Source: Curtobacterium oceanosedimentum (lineage in GTDB: Bacteria; Actinomycetota; Actinomycetes; Actinomycetales; Microbacteriaceae). From it: DNA of 59,416 nucleotides. The stretch covers positions 123,205 to 182,620 of the forward strand of contig NZ_JAIXIG010000001.1 of assembly GCF_020297365.1 (NCBI RefSeq), written 5' to 3'. Below, in pieces: positions 1-8,344 of the stretch (position 1 is the first letter of the stretch; every line of letters starts with the position of its first letter). A model generated the notes under the pieces. The model was not told the origin of the DNA. It saw only the letters and a list, made by a program, of their open reading frames with translations, and did no database searches. A program made the position numbers and the translations under genes.

Positions 1-154
1 ATGCCGTGCTCCTGGCGGTGGCGTGTGCTTGCACGTCGTCTCCGTCCGTCCGGACCCGGCGTCCCTGCCGTTCCGACCTGCGAACGGCTCCGCTGCCGCT
101 CGCAGGACTAAATGTAGCGAGAAAATCGAATTCCGCAAGGAACTCGTCGCGCGA

Positions 155-160
155 TAGGGT
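155..160 (+). promoter_or_regulatory. -10 hexamer of the ROK gene (leaderless)
   Basis: TAGGGT lies 6 nt before the ATG at 167 with no Shine-Dalgarno, so transcription should begin at the start codon. The 50 nt upstream are conspicuously A/T-rich (aaatgtagcgagaaaatcga) for this genome and could hold a ROK-type operator. Confidence 0.65.
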
Positions 161-166
161 CACGGC

Positions 167-1396
167 ATGCCGCCACCCCGTGGAACGAGCGCAGAGACGC
201 TGCTCGCGTACGCCTTCGACTCGTCGGCGTTCACCGCGACCGAGGCGATCGACGCCACCGGCCTGACCCGGTCCACCGTGCTGAGCGCGGCCGAGGAACT
301 CGTCCGGCTCGGCTGGATGTGCGAGCTCGACGACGCCCGCGCCGCGGGGGAGTACCGGATGGGGCGCCCGGCCCGTCGCTACGCGCTCGACACCGCCGCC
401 GGCGTCGTCGTCGGCGTGGACGCCGGGCAGCACCGGGTGACGGCGTTCGTCGCCGACCTGCGCGGCACCGTGCTGGGTCGTGCCGAGGGGGCGCTCGGCG
501 AATCGGGCCTCGACGTGCCCGTGCGGCTCGGGGTCCTGGCCGACACCGTGGCGGCCGCACTCGCATCGGCCGACGTCGACCGCGCCCGGGTCCTGGTCAC
601 CGTCGTGGGCATCCCCGCACCGGTCGACGCGGCCGGGGCGTCACCCGACGACGGTGGCTTCTGGGTCCGGATGAACCCCGGGTTCGCCGACGCGGTGCCG
701 CACGGGCGGGTGCTGGTCGAGAACGACGCGAACCTCGCCGCGCTCGCCGAACGGCCGTCCTCGGGAGACGCCTCGTTCGCCGCGCTGCTGTCCGGCGAAC
801 GGTTCGGTGCCGGGCTCGTCGTCGACGGGGTCCTGCTGCGCGGTGCCCACGGCGGTGCGGGGGAGATGCGGGTCCTCGAACTCGTCGAGGGTGTCGGCTC
901 GTCCGACGGCATCGGTGCCGTCGCCCGCACGTTCGTGGCCGACGCCGTCGCCGCCGGGCTCATCCCCGCCGACACCGCGCTCGCCGCCGACGCCGCCCTG
1001 GTGTTCGCGGCCGCACGGAGCGGTGATCCGGTCGCCCGCACGATCGTCGACCGGTTGGGCGACCGCCTGGCCCGGGTCTGCATCCTGCTCGCGAGCCTGC
1101 TCGACATCGACCGCGTGGTGGTCGCCGGCGCGATCGCCCAGCCCGCCGTCGCCGTCATCGACCGCGCACGCGACCTGCTCGCCGAGGGGCACTTCGACCC
1201 GGTCCCCGAACTCGTCGCGTCCTCGCTCGGGGCCGACGTCGTCGTCATCGGGGCCGTGGCCCACGCGGTCGACGCGGTGCGGGCCGACCCGCTGTCGTTC
1301 CCCCTGCTCAGCCGGGCAGCGGGATCTCCCGATCGCGGTCCCACGGCTCCGTCCAGCCGAGCCGGGCGAACAGCGCATCCAGCAGCATCGCGGTGA
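167..1396 (+). CDS. ROK family transcriptional regulator
   Basis: A 409-residue protein with an N-terminal helix-turn-helix (about residues 20-60) followed by a ROK sugar-binding fold. The degenerate phosphate motif DAGQHR is near residue 85, the catalytic-type END near 185, and GAHGGAGEM follows. The zinc cluster CxCGxxGC of active ROK kinases is absent, so this is probably a sugar-responsive repressor rather than a kinase. Its effector and targets are not visible. The last ~30 residues are low-complexity and run antisense into the NUDIX gene, giving an 89-bp convergent overlap; the true ROK fold probably ends before this tail. The start is supported by the leaderless -10 at 155. Confidence 0.85.
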   Translation: MPPPRGTSAETLLAYAFDSSAFTATEAIDATGLTRSTVLSAAEELVRLGWMCELDDARAAGEYRMGRPARRYALDTAAGVVVGVDAGQHRVTAFVADLRGTVLGRAEGALGESGLDVPVRLGVLADTVAAALASADVDRARVLVTVVGIPAPVDAAGASPDDGGFWVRMNPGFADAVPHGRVLVENDANLAALAERPSSGDASFAALLSGERFGAGLVVDGVLLRGAHGGAGEMRVLELVEGVGSSDGIGAVARTFVADAVAAGLIPADTALAADAALVFAAARSGDPVARTIVDRLGDRLARVCILLASLLDIDRVVVAGAIAQPAVAVIDRARDLLAEGHFDPVPELVASSLGADVVVIGAVAHAVDAVRADPLSFPLLSRAAGSPDRGPTAPSSRAGRTAHPAASR

Positions 1397-2000
1397 ACCC
1401 CCACACCAGGTGCTCGTCGCCGTCGGCCTCGATGGTGAACGCCGGGCCGCGCCACTCCTGACCACTGCGCCGGATCACGGTGACGCCCCGGTGCGCCGGG
1501 TCGAGCAGGTCGGCGACCGGTACCCGGAACACCGCGGCCGACTCCTGGTCGTCGACGACCCGGATCGGTGACGGGTCCCGCCACCAGCCGATGACGGGTC
1601 GCACCAGGTGGTTCGAGAACGCCAGCGGTACCGACGGCAGCGTGCCGAGCACCTCGACGCCCCTCGGGTCGAGGCCCGTCTCCTCCTGTGCCTCGCGGAG
1701 CGCAGCAGCGACGGCATCGGCATCACCCGGGTCGACACGGCCGCCCGGGAAGGCCACCTCGCCCGCGTGCGAGCGGAGGGTCGCGGCACGGGCGAGCAGC
1801 AGGACGTCGAGCTCGCGGGGGACCGCGGAGGCCAGCGCCGGGCGGTCGCTCGCGGTGTGGTCGAGCGTGCCGAAGAGCATGAGCACGGCCGCTCGTCGGG
1901 GCGAGAAGGTGTCGCCCGGCTCGAAGGGTGGCGCGGCGTCGCCCCAGCCGGCCGCTGCCACCGCCGCGAGTGCTGCCCGTGCTGATCCGTCCTGCGCCAC
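1308..2000 (-). CDS. NUDIX hydrolase, CoA diphosphatase (NudL-like)
   Basis: A 230-residue NUDIX protein. The NudL/CoA-pyrophosphatase signature is present: LLARAATLRSHAGEVAFPGG at about residues 68-87 runs straight into the Nudix box, which ends REAQEETGL near 102-110. This family cleaves CoA and its derivatives to 4'-phosphopantetheine and 3',5'-ADP using Mg2+ or Mn2+. The glutamate usually found early in the Nudix box is replaced by Asp-rich sequence (GRVDPGDADA). GTG start, chosen because a -10 hexamer lies 6 nt upstream. Its 3' end overlaps the end of the ROK gene antisense. Substrate is inferred from the signature only. Confidence 0.88.
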   Translation of the reverse strand: MAQDGSARAALAAVAAAGWGDAAPPFEPGDTFSPRRAAVLMLFGTLDHTASDRPALASAVPRELDVLLLARAATLRSHAGEVAFPGGRVDPGDADAVAAALREAQEETGLDPRGVEVLGTLPSVPLAFSNHLVRPVIGWWRDPSPIRVVDDQESAAVFRVPVADLLDPAHRGVTVIRRSGQEWRGPAFTIEADGDEHLVWGFTAMLLDALFARLGWTEPWDRDREIPLPG

Positions 2001-2006
2001 CCGTTC

Positions 2007-2012
2007 ACCCTA
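2007..2012 (-). promoter_or_regulatory. -10 hexamer of the NUDIX gene (leaderless)
   Basis: TAGGGT on the minus strand, 6 nt before the GTG at 2000. Confidence 0.6.
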
Positions 2013-2118
2013 GGCGTGCCGCTGAGCCCTCCGGCCGGTGCGCCCGCTCAGGGTGCTCCCGGGTGGCGTGGGCAGGGTGATCAGAGCGAGGATCGCTCGG
2101 ACAACCAGGAGAGACACG

Positions 2119-2685
2119 ATGGACCGCTTCCGCTCACTGCCCCTCCCGGCGCTGCTGCCGATCCTGTTCGTCCTGGTCGGTGGCCTGTACTTCGCCATCG
2201 GTCTCGTGTCGGACCAGGACACCGACTCCCTGGTCGCGCGGGCCGTCGGCTCCTTCTTCTACGCCCTCGTCATGACGACCTTCTTCGGGTTCCTCATCGC
2301 ACACCGGCGCCGTCGCGCAGGCGGGACGGAGACGGCGGCGGCGATCCAGCGTGCGGTCCGGAGCGGCGAGCTGCCCGAGCACGTCGACCACGTCGTGTGG
2401 ACGCGCGAGCTCGAGTCGACGCGCAAGCGGTACCGCAACAACCGGGTCGTCGTGCCGGTCATGGTGGTGCTGTTCGCGGCGTTCTCCGTCTGGGCGGCGG
2501 CCACCGTCAGCCCGTTCTGGTGGCTCATCCTGGTGCTGTTCGTCGGGGCGTGCGCCTACTCGGTGTGGGAGACCCGACGGGCACTGCGGAACATCGAGCA
2601 CCTGTTGACGGCACTGCGCGGCAGTTGGACCATCGACCAGCCCGACGCTTCCCGGACCGACTCGCCGGCGAACCAGGCGGGCTGA
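2119..2685 (+). CDS. Four-helix membrane protein, unknown function
   Basis: A 188-residue integral membrane protein. Predicted membrane segments lie at about residues 10-30 and 41-61, then a basic cytoplasmic stretch (HRRRR, later STRKRYRNN), then about 109-129 and 131-150, and a polar C-terminus. No family recognised. The start at 2119 is preferred over an upstream in-frame ATG at 2038 because it has a good ribosome binding site (aggaga, 6 nt before the ATG) and puts the first hydrophobic helix near the N-terminus. Confidence 0.7.
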   Translation: MDRFRSLPLPALLPILFVLVGGLYFAIGLVSDQDTDSLVARAVGSFFYALVMTTFFGFLIAHRRRRAGGTETAAAIQRAVRSGELPEHVDHVVWTRELESTRKRYRNNRVVVPVMVVLFAAFSVWAAATVSPFWWLILVLFVGACAYSVWETRRALRNIEHLLTALRGSWTIDQPDASRTDSPANQAG

Positions 2686-2789
2686 TCCGAGCCCGGCCGT
2701 CGCACCGCTGTGGGGCACCGTGTCAGGATCGGCCGTCGCACGACATCTCTCAGTGAGCGCGCCCTGCTCCGACCGAAGGAGAGACACCC

Positions 2790-3254
2790 ATGCACACCCG
2801 AACCCGCCTCAGCGTCACCGCACTGGCTGCCTGCGTCACGGTCGCCGCCCTCACCGGTTGCGCAACGAGCGCCCCGACTCCGTCGCCGTCCGCCACCACG
2901 GCGATCGCCGGGGACGAGACCCCGGTCCCGTCCACGTCGCCGACCGCGACGGACGCCCCCACTCCCGAGACCCCGTCGACTCCGTCGTCGTCTCCGTCGC
3001 AGGGGTCCGGGACACCGTCGCTCGCGCAGCACATCCACGACGAGTGCAGCAAGGGGGCCGCGGACGCCGGGGTCACCCTGACGTTCACGGAGGACCCGTC
3101 GGGGTACACGGGCAGCGACGGGACCTACCAGCTCATCTACCCCTTCACCTTCGACGACGGGCACACCGACCCGTACGCCATCTACAACTGCACGCTCACC
3201 GACGACACGGTCGACTCCTCGTACGTCAGCAGCGGGATGACCGACAGCCACTGA
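2790..3254 (+). CDS. Secreted lipoprotein, unknown function
   Basis: A 154-residue protein with a type II signal peptide: basic N-terminus, hydrophobic core, and lipobox LTGC with the acylated cysteine at residue 24. Residues 25-75 are a Pro/Ser/Thr-rich linker typical of actinobacterial cell-envelope lipoproteins. A small globular C-terminal part (about 80-154) has two cysteines that could form a disulphide. No enzymatic motif recognised. Strong Shine-Dalgarno (gaaggagag) upstream. Probably tethered to the outer face of the membrane. Confidence 0.8.
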   Translation: MHTRTRLSVTALAACVTVAALTGCATSAPTPSPSATTAIAGDETPVPSTSPTATDAPTPETPSTPSSSPSQGSGTPSLAQHIHDECSKGAADAGVTLTFTEDPSGYTGSDGTYQLIYPFTFDDGHTDPYAIYNCTLTDDTVDSSYVSSGMTDSH

Positions 3255-3294
3255 CCACCGCCGGTGGCGGCACGGGCGGCGGACCGCCCGCGGA

Positions 3295-3690
3295 TCAGGG
3301 CGGGGCGTCGCGGGACCAGTAGTCCGCTCGGATCACGAGGAACTCGCCCCGGACCTCCGACGTCAGGTTGACGACGCGCGGATCCCACAGCGTCCCGGGC
3401 AGCCTAGCGAACGGCTCGGTGCCCAACCTCGTCGACAGCTCGGCCGGGGTCGTGCCCGCTGGGGGCTGCACGGACACGAGTGCCCAACACCCGCCGGAGG
3501 CGCACCCCTCGTCCTCGTCGACCACCGTGCTCCCTGCCGGCAGGGGGATCGACGAGGTCGCCGGGACGTCGCCTTCGGTCGCGCCCGCGAACAAGACGGC
3601 GGTGCGCAGACCGAAGAACAGGGCCGCGGCGCCGACGATGAGGACGGTCGCGACGATCGCTCGTCGGGTGGTCGTCCGCGTCCTGGTCAC
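3295..3690 (-). CDS. Membrane-anchored hypothetical protein
   Basis: A 131-residue protein with one N-terminal membrane helix (about residues 11-33) after a Thr/Arg-rich start, then an extracytoplasmic domain. That domain has a CASGGC pair likely to form a disulphide, and ends in a beta-rich region. No family recognised. GTG start supported by a leaderless -10 (TAGGCT). Confidence 0.6.
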   Translation of the reverse strand: MTRTRTTTRRAIVATVLIVGAAALFFGLRTAVLFAGATEGDVPATSSIPLPAGSTVVDEDEGCASGGCWALVSVQPPAGTTPAELSTRLGTEPFARLPGTLWDPRVVNLTSEVRGEFLVIRADYWSRDAPP

Positions 3691-3696
3691 CGTCGC

Positions 3697-3702
3697 AGCC
3701 TA
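3697..3702 (-). promoter_or_regulatory. -10 hexamer of the 3690 gene (leaderless)
   Basis: TAGGCT on the minus strand, 6 nt before the GTG. Confidence 0.55.
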
Positions 3703-3778
3703 GGCGGCGGCGCGGGCGGAACCCCGGACGTCGAGCCGATCCGGTCGACCGCCGCCGTGGCGAGAGCCGCGCAGGACC

Positions 3779-3784
3779 TACCCT
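3779..3784 (+). promoter_or_regulatory. -10 hexamer of the 3791 gene (leaderless)
   Basis: TACCCT, 6 nt before the ATG at 3791, no Shine-Dalgarno. Confidence 0.55.
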
Positions 3785-3790
3785 GGACGG

Positions 3791-4153
3791 ATGCTCTCCC
3801 GCCGCGACGCCGCCATCCGGCTCGACATCCCCCTCGAGATGGCGACCCACCACGGGCTGCCCGTCCGCCTCAGCGAAGCCGAGCTCGAGGCGATCGAGCA
3901 GGATCCGCCCGCCTGGCTCGTGCAGTCGCGCGCGAACCGCACCGGCACCAAGAAGGTCTGGGTGCGCCTGGAGTGCGTGGTCTGCCACTACGCCGAGACC
4001 GCGCGGCCGAAGAAGTGGTGGCCGGACTGGGACCACCTGATGTGCGACTACCACGCGCCGTACCAGGCGCCCGAGCCGACCGCCGGGCTGACCCGGCGCG
4101 AGGTCGAGGGCATCGGCAGCCGCTTCGTCGCCCTCGTCGACGAGCGTCGCTGA
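3791..4153 (+). CDS. Small Cys/His-containing protein, unknown function
   Basis: A 120-residue soluble protein with no signal peptide or membrane segment. The first half contains an acidic helix and a DPPAWL motif. The second half carries CVVCHY and CDYH about 25 residues later, an arrangement that could bind zinc. The layout loosely recalls short actinobacterial conserved proteins, but I cannot name the family. It ends just before a strong bidirectional terminator shared with the convergent GH16 gene. Confidence 0.65.
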   Translation: MLSRRDAAIRLDIPLEMATHHGLPVRLSEAELEAIEQDPPAWLVQSRANRTGTKKVWVRLECVVCHYAETARPKKWWPDWDHLMCDYHAPYQAPEPTAGLTRREVEGIGSRFVALVDERR

Positions 4154-4171
4154 GCCGGTCGCGACCACGTG

Positions 4172-4217
4172 ACGGACGGGAGGCCCGGTGCCAGCTGGCA
4201 CCGGGCCTCCCGTCCGT
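4172..4217. terminator. Bidirectional terminator palindrome (GGAGGCCCGG family)
   Basis: A perfect 46-bp palindrome with 23-nt arms beginning acggacgggaggcccggtgc. It lies between the 3' ends of the convergent 3791 gene and the GH16 gene. It belongs to the dispersed family also seen at 9288, 15183, 16614 and 44772. Confidence 0.8.
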
Positions 4218-4237
4218 GACGTGCGGACCTGCGGACG

Positions 4238-5221
4238 CTACTCGGTCGTCGAGACCCAGTCGATGAGCAGGTTGCCCTCGTCGCCCCAGTTGCCGACCTG
4301 GAACATGAACCGGTGCGGCGTGGTGGGCACGTCCTCGGTGATGGTCCGCAACTCGGTGCCGTCGACGCTGTACGTGACGGATTCGCCGGGCACCCAGTCC
4401 ACCGTGTAGGTGTGCCAGTCCCGCCACGAGACGCCGGTGTCGACCTGGACGCGCTCGGCTTCCCGCCCCGGCGTCATCGAGTGGTGGAACACGGACGGGT
4501 TCGACTCGAAGTTGCCCTCGGGGAAGTCGATCTCGCCGTCGGACCACACGTTCGACGTCGGCCACAGCATGAACGCCGCACCGTTGCCGTCGCCACCGGT
4601 CGCCTTCGCGCGCACGGAGAACGAGCCGCCGACGTGGTCCCACGCGCCGTCGGCGGAACCGAACGTGCCCGCTGCGCCGGCACCGGTGCCGAGCGCGACG
4701 TCGAGGACGCCGTCGTGCACGGAGACGGTCCGGCTCGGGGCGTAGATGCCGGAGGTGCCGTCGGGGTAGGGCTGCCACGACTGCGGGTAGGCCGCGGTGA
4801 CGAGACCCGTCGCGGCCGGCACGTCGAAGTCCTCGACGAACGAGACGTCGGGGGCGATCGCCGCGAGGTCGGCGAGCGACGCGGGCTCCGGTGCCGGGTC
4901 GGCCTCGGGGTCGTCGTCGGCGGGTCCGGCCTCGGCGGGTGCGGTGGCCTCGTCGGGCTGCACGGTGTCCTCGACCGGCGCCGAGGCGGCGTCGTCGACG
5001 GGCGTCGGTTCGTCGGCGGGCGGAGCGGGCTCGGCGGTCACGGTCGACTCGTCCGCAGGCTCCGGGGAGTCCGTCGGTGCGGGGACCGGGGCGGCGCTCG
5101 GCGGTCGGTGTCCGCCGTCGCGCCAGTCGCACCACGGGTGGGCGGCGGCGGCGGTGGGGACGCCGATGACCAGGGCGCTGGCGGCCGCTGCCACCAGGAC
5201 GGCGCGACGCCGGCGGTTCAC
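4238..5221 (-). CDS. Secreted glycoside hydrolase family 16 protein
   Basis: About 327 residues from the GTG at 5221. It has an RRRR-containing signal peptide ending near TAAAA, an Ala/Pro/Glu/Asp-rich linker of roughly 100 residues, and a C-terminal GH16 beta-sandwich. The catalytic motif ExDxxE is intact (GEIDFPE near residues 229-235: Glu nucleophile, Asp, Glu acid/base). Family members hydrolyse beta-glucans or related polysaccharides by a retaining mechanism; the exact substrate cannot be told. The open frame continues upstream to 5404 through a His-rich stretch. I prefer 5221 because a ggag ribosome site precedes it and it places the signal peptide at the N-terminus. Fits a plant- or litter-associated lifestyle. 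Confidence 0.82.
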   Translation of the reverse strand: MNRRRRAVLVAAAASALVIGVPTAAAAHPWCDWRDGGHRPPSAAPVPAPTDSPEPADESTVTAEPAPPADEPTPVDDAASAPVEDTVQPDEATAPAEAGPADDDPEADPAPEPASLADLAAIAPDVSFVEDFDVPAATGLVTAAYPQSWQPYPDGTSGIYAPSRTVSVHDGVLDVALGTGAGAAGTFGSADGAWDHVGGSFSVRAKATGGDGNGAAFMLWPTSNVWSDGEIDFPEGNFESNPSVFHHSMTPGREAERVQVDTGVSWRDWHTYTVDWVPGESVTYSVDGTELRTITEDVPTTPHRFMFQVGNWGDEGNLLIDWVSTTE

Positions 5222-5457
5222 CGCGGGCTCCGGCGGGTGTGGGTGCGGGTGTCTGGGGTCGTGCCGCGCGTGGGCGTGCACGTGCTTCGGGTCGTGATGA
5301 CGGGCTCCTCGGGTGCTTCGGGCGCAGGATGCGGGGAGGGACGGCGCGTCAGCCGGCCGGGTGCCGAGGGGATCGTTGACGCGTCCACGGACATCTTGCA
5401 CCATGCGTGCCCCGTTCGGGGGGTGTCACGGAAATCGGAGGACGGGGTCCGGTGTCC

Positions 5458-6783
5458 TCAGGGGCGGGGGATCGGCTGCAACCGCTGCAGCTGGGTGACG
5501 TGTGCCGGTTCGAGTTCGTCGAGTGTGGCGACGCCGAGCAGGCGCATGGTGCGTTCGATCTGCTCGGTGAGGATCTGGATCACCCGGTCGACCCCGGCCT
5601 CGCCGCCGGCCATGAGCCCGTACAGGTAGGCGCGGCCGACCATCGTGAACCGTGCGCCGAGGGCGACCGCGGCGACGATGTCGGCACCGGACATGATGCC
5701 GGTGTCCAGGTGCACCTCGGTGTCCCCGCCGACCTCCTTGACGACGTTCGGGAGCAGGTGGAACGGGACGGGGGCGCGGTCGAGCTGCCGGCCGCCGTGG
5801 TTCGACAGGGTGATCCCGTCGACACCCATCGACGCGAGCCGCTTCGCGTCGGCGAGGGACTGGACGCCCTTCACGACGACCTTGCCGGGCCACTGGTCGC
5901 GGATCCACGCGAGGTCCTCGTAGGTGACGGTCGGGTCGAACATGTGGTCCAACAGCTCGCCGACGGTCCCGGACCACCGGTCGAGCGACGCGAACGCGAG
6001 GGGTTCGGTGGTGAGGAAGTCGAACCACCACCACGGCCGCGGGATGGCGTTGATCACCGTCTTCGGCGTGAGCTGCGGCGGGATCGAGAACCCGTTCCGC
6101 TTGTCCCGCAGGCGTGCACCGGCGACCGGGACGTCGACCGTGACCAGTAGCGTGTCGAAGCCGGCGCGCGCGGCTCGGTCGACGAGCGCCATCGACTTGT
6201 CGCGGTCCTTCCACATGTACAGCTGGAACCAGTTGCGGCCGTGCGGGTTCGCGCCCTGGACGTCCTCGATCGCGGTGGTCCCCATCGTGGAGAGCGAGAA
6301 CGGGATGCCCGCCCGCCCCGCGGCCCGCGCCCCGGCGCGTTCGCCCTCGGTCTGCATCATCCGGGTGAAGCCGGTCGGGGCGATCCCGAACGGCAGGGCG
6401 GTGGGCGCGCCGAGCACGTCGCGGGAGGTGTCGACCGTCGACACGTCGCGGAGGATCGCCGGGGTGAACTCGATGTCCTCGAACGCCTGCCGGGCACGGG
6501 CGAGGGAGATCTCCGCCTCGGCGGCGCCCTCGGTGTAGTCGAACGCCGCCTTCGGGGTGCGGCGGGCTGCGATGTCGCGCAGGTCCCAGATGGTGAGCGC
6601 GGACTCGAGACGCTGGCGCCGACCCGGCAGCGAGGGCTTCTTGAACTGCATCAACGGCGCGAGGTCGCGGACGGTCGGCAGCTGGCGTCGGACCCGCGTC
6701 CGGGCGGTCGAGGCCGGACTCGTCGTCGGTGCCGGGGCACCGGTGGCGGGGTCGACGCGGTGCTGGTCGTCGCTCGAGGTCAT
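5458..6783 (-). CDS. lldD: L-lactate dehydrogenase, FMN-dependent (LldD)
   Basis: A 441-residue FMN alpha-hydroxyacid dehydrogenase closely resembling corynebacterial LldD across its length ([46 protein letters not shown]). The active-site motif SNHGGRQLD has the catalytic His near residue 329, and [10 protein letters not shown] forms the FMN phosphate site. It should oxidise L-lactate to pyruvate and pass electrons to the quinone pool at the membrane, allowing growth on lactate. About 30 disordered residues precede the conserved start, so a later initiation is possible, but the TAGGAT at 6790-6795 supports 6783. No lactate permease lies next to it. Confidence 0.93.
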   Translation of the reverse strand: MTSSDDQHRVDPATGAPAPTTSPASTARTRVRRQLPTVRDLAPLMQFKKPSLPGRRQRLESALTIWDLRDIAARRTPKAAFDYTEGAAEAEISLARARQAFEDIEFTPAILRDVSTVDTSRDVLGAPTALPFGIAPTGFTRMMQTEGERAGARAAGRAGIPFSLSTMGTTAIEDVQGANPHGRNWFQLYMWKDRDKSMALVDRAARAGFDTLLVTVDVPVAGARLRDKRNGFSIPPQLTPKTVINAIPRPWWWFDFLTTEPLAFASLDRWSGTVGELLDHMFDPTVTYEDLAWIRDQWPGKVVVKGVQSLADAKRLASMGVDGITLSNHGGRQLDRAPVPFHLLPNVVKEVGGDTEVHLDTGIMSGADIVAAVALGARFTMVGRAYLYGLMAGGEAGVDRVIQILTEQIERTMRLLGVATLDELEPAHVTQLQRLQPIPRP

Positions 6784-6789
6784 GGAGAC

Positions 6790-6795
6790 ATCCTA
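6790..6795 (-). promoter_or_regulatory. -10 hexamer of lldD (leaderless)
   Basis: TAGGAT on the minus strand, 6 nt before the ATG at 6783. Confidence 0.6.
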
Positions 6796-6947
6796 CGTCT
6801 CGGGCATCTGGGCGGGGAAGGGCCACCTGCCCGCGGGTCGACCCGGGCAAACGGTCGGACCTCTCCCGGTCGTCGCTGCCGTCGGCTGCTGTCGACCACC
6901 ACCGCCCGCCCCGCCATCGGGGGATGGGCGGGCGCCGTCCGGAACCC

Positions 6948-6953
6948 TACGGT
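6948..6953 (+). promoter_or_regulatory. -10 hexamer of the 6960 gene (leaderless)
   Basis: TACGGT, 6 nt before the ATG at 6960. A 9-bp inverted repeat (6903-6911 with 6926-6934) sits just upstream in the shared lldD intergenic region. Confidence 0.55.
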
Positions 6954-6959
6954 GGACGC

Positions 6960-7244
6960 ATGCGACACCTGCGTGGCCGGAACCCCTACCAGTTCGCCCT
7001 CGGCGCCATCGCCGCGGTGGGCGGTGCGCTCATCGTGCTGAACGTCGTGGTGCAGATGGTCGCGCCACCGTCGGACTCCGGTTACGCGTACGTCGCGGGT
7101 GGGTACGCGTCGGGAGCATCGACGCTGGTGGCGTTGTTCGGGTTCATGGCGGTGCTGGCGACCATCGCGTGGCTCGTGGTCGGGGCACTCCTGTGGGGTC
7201 CGCGCCGGACGCCGGACACGGACACCGACACGGTGGCCGACTGA
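6960..7244 (+). CDS. Small two-helix membrane protein
   Basis: A 94-residue protein with two clear membrane segments (about residues 12-33 and 56-79), a Gly/Tyr/Ser-rich loop between them and a Thr/Asp-rich C-terminal tail. No family recognised. It is divergent from lldD, and the leaderless -10 at 6948 fixes the start. Confidence 0.6.
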   Translation: MRHLRGRNPYQFALGAIAAVGGALIVLNVVVQMVAPPSDSGYAYVAGGYASGASTLVALFGFMAVLATIAWLVVGALLWGPRRTPDTDTDTVAD

Positions 7245-7274
7245 GGCCCTGCGGGCAGGTCCTCGCGCCGCTCG

Positions 7275-8285
7275 TCACCGGGGCAGGCGGGCCAGCACCT
7301 CCGCCGCGCGGGCAGCGTCGTCGTCGGAGACGTCGAGATGCGTCACCAACCGCACCCGACGCGGACCGAGCTGCATCACCCGGACCCCGGCGGCGGCCGC
7401 AGCGGCCACGAACGCCGGCGGATCGGACACCTCGGCGAACACGATGTTCGTCTCGACGGTGTCCGGATCGACGTCGAGTGCCGCGGCGAGCACCCGGGCG
7501 TTCGCGTGGTCCTCGGCCAGCCGCTCGACGTGGTGCGTCACCGCGAAGCGCGCCGCCGCCGCGAGGAACCCGGTCTGCCGCATACCGCCGCCGTACCGCT
7601 TCCGCCAGATCCGCGCCGCCGCGATGCGTTCCGTCGAGCCGACGAGCACCGAGCCGACCGGTGCGCCGAGGCCCTTGGACAGGCAGACGGACACGGTGTC
7701 GAACCCGGCGGCCAGCTCGTGCAGCGGGGTGGCCGAGGCGACGTGCGCGTTCCACAGCCGGGCGCCGTCCAGGTGCACCGCGATCCCGTGCTCCCGAGCG
7801 AAGGCCTGCACGGCGGAGACCTCGGACGCGGGCTGCACCGTGCCGCCGCCGAAGTTGTGCGTGTTCTCGACCGCGATCGCGGTGGTCGACACCGAGTAGG
7901 CGCCGGCGTTCGGTTCGGCGATGTCCCGCACGGCCGAGGCGACCAGCCGCCCGCGGTCGGACGCCCAGGTGCGGGTGGTGATGCCGGAGAACACCGCGGC
8001 GGCGCCGAGCTCGGCCCGCACCACGTGGGCCTGCTGGTCGGCGACGAGTTCCTCGCCGAGGCCGACCAGCAGCCGCAGCCCGAGCTGGTTCGCCATCGAA
8101 CCGGTCGGGGTGAACAGGCCGGCCTCGTGCCCGAGCAGTGCCGCGACGTCCTGTTCGAGCAGGTTCGTCGTCGGGTCCTCGCCGAAGACGTCGTCGCCGA
8201 CCTCGACGTCGAGCATCGCTGCGCGCATCGCGGCGGTCGGACGGGTGACGGTGTCGGAGCGGAGGTCGATGAACGCGTCGGTCAC
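7275..8285 (-). CDS. ltaE: Low-specificity threonine aldolase
   Basis: A 336-residue fold-type I PLP enzyme. The family start IDLRSDTVTRPT is present, followed by GDDVFGEDPT, the cofactor Asp in HLDGARLWNA (near 173) and the Schiff-base lysine in CLSKGLGAPVG (K204). It should cleave L-threonine or L-allo-threonine to glycine and acetaldehyde. Length is normal for the family. It is convergent with the 6960 gene and divergent from the metallophosphoesterase. GTG start with a leaderless -10. Confidence 0.93.
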   Translation of the reverse strand: MTDAFIDLRSDTVTRPTAAMRAAMLDVEVGDDVFGEDPTTNLLEQDVAALLGHEAGLFTPTGSMANQLGLRLLVGLGEELVADQQAHVVRAELGAAAVFSGITTRTWASDRGRLVASAVRDIAEPNAGAYSVSTTAIAVENTHNFGGGTVQPASEVSAVQAFAREHGIAVHLDGARLWNAHVASATPLHELAAGFDTVSVCLSKGLGAPVGSVLVGSTERIAAARIWRKRYGGGMRQTGFLAAAARFAVTHHVERLAEDHANARVLAAALDVDPDTVETNIVFAEVSDPPAFVAAAAAAGVRVMQLGPRRVRLVTHLDVSDDDAARAAEVLARLPR

Positions 8286-8291
8286 CAGGCA

Positions 8292-8297
8292 ACGCTA
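8292..8297 (-). promoter_or_regulatory. -10 hexamer of threonine aldolase (leaderless)
   Basis: TAGCGT on the minus strand, 6 nt before the GTG at 8285. Confidence 0.6.
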
Positions 8298-8331
8298 ACC
8301 CGCGACCGGCGCGGCGCACGACCGCCGTGGC

Positions 8332-8337
8332 TACCGT
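8332..8337 (+). promoter_or_regulatory. -10 hexamer of the metallophosphoesterase (leaderless)
   Basis: TACCGT, 7 nt before the ATG at 8345. This favours 8345 over the in-frame ATG at 8327, which precedes the hexamer. Confidence 0.6.
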
Positions 8338-8344
8338 GGTGGAC

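Noticed and set aside
1..166. ORF from position 6 at the left edge
   Set aside because: Overlaps the ROK promoter and start in another frame, composition is Arg/Ser/Pro-rich, and there is no homology; the stretch is upstream regulatory DNA.
5222..5404. N-terminal His-rich extension of the GH16 protein
   Set aside because: It precedes a good ribosome site and the natural signal peptide; an untranslated leader is more likely. Kept only as an alternative start.
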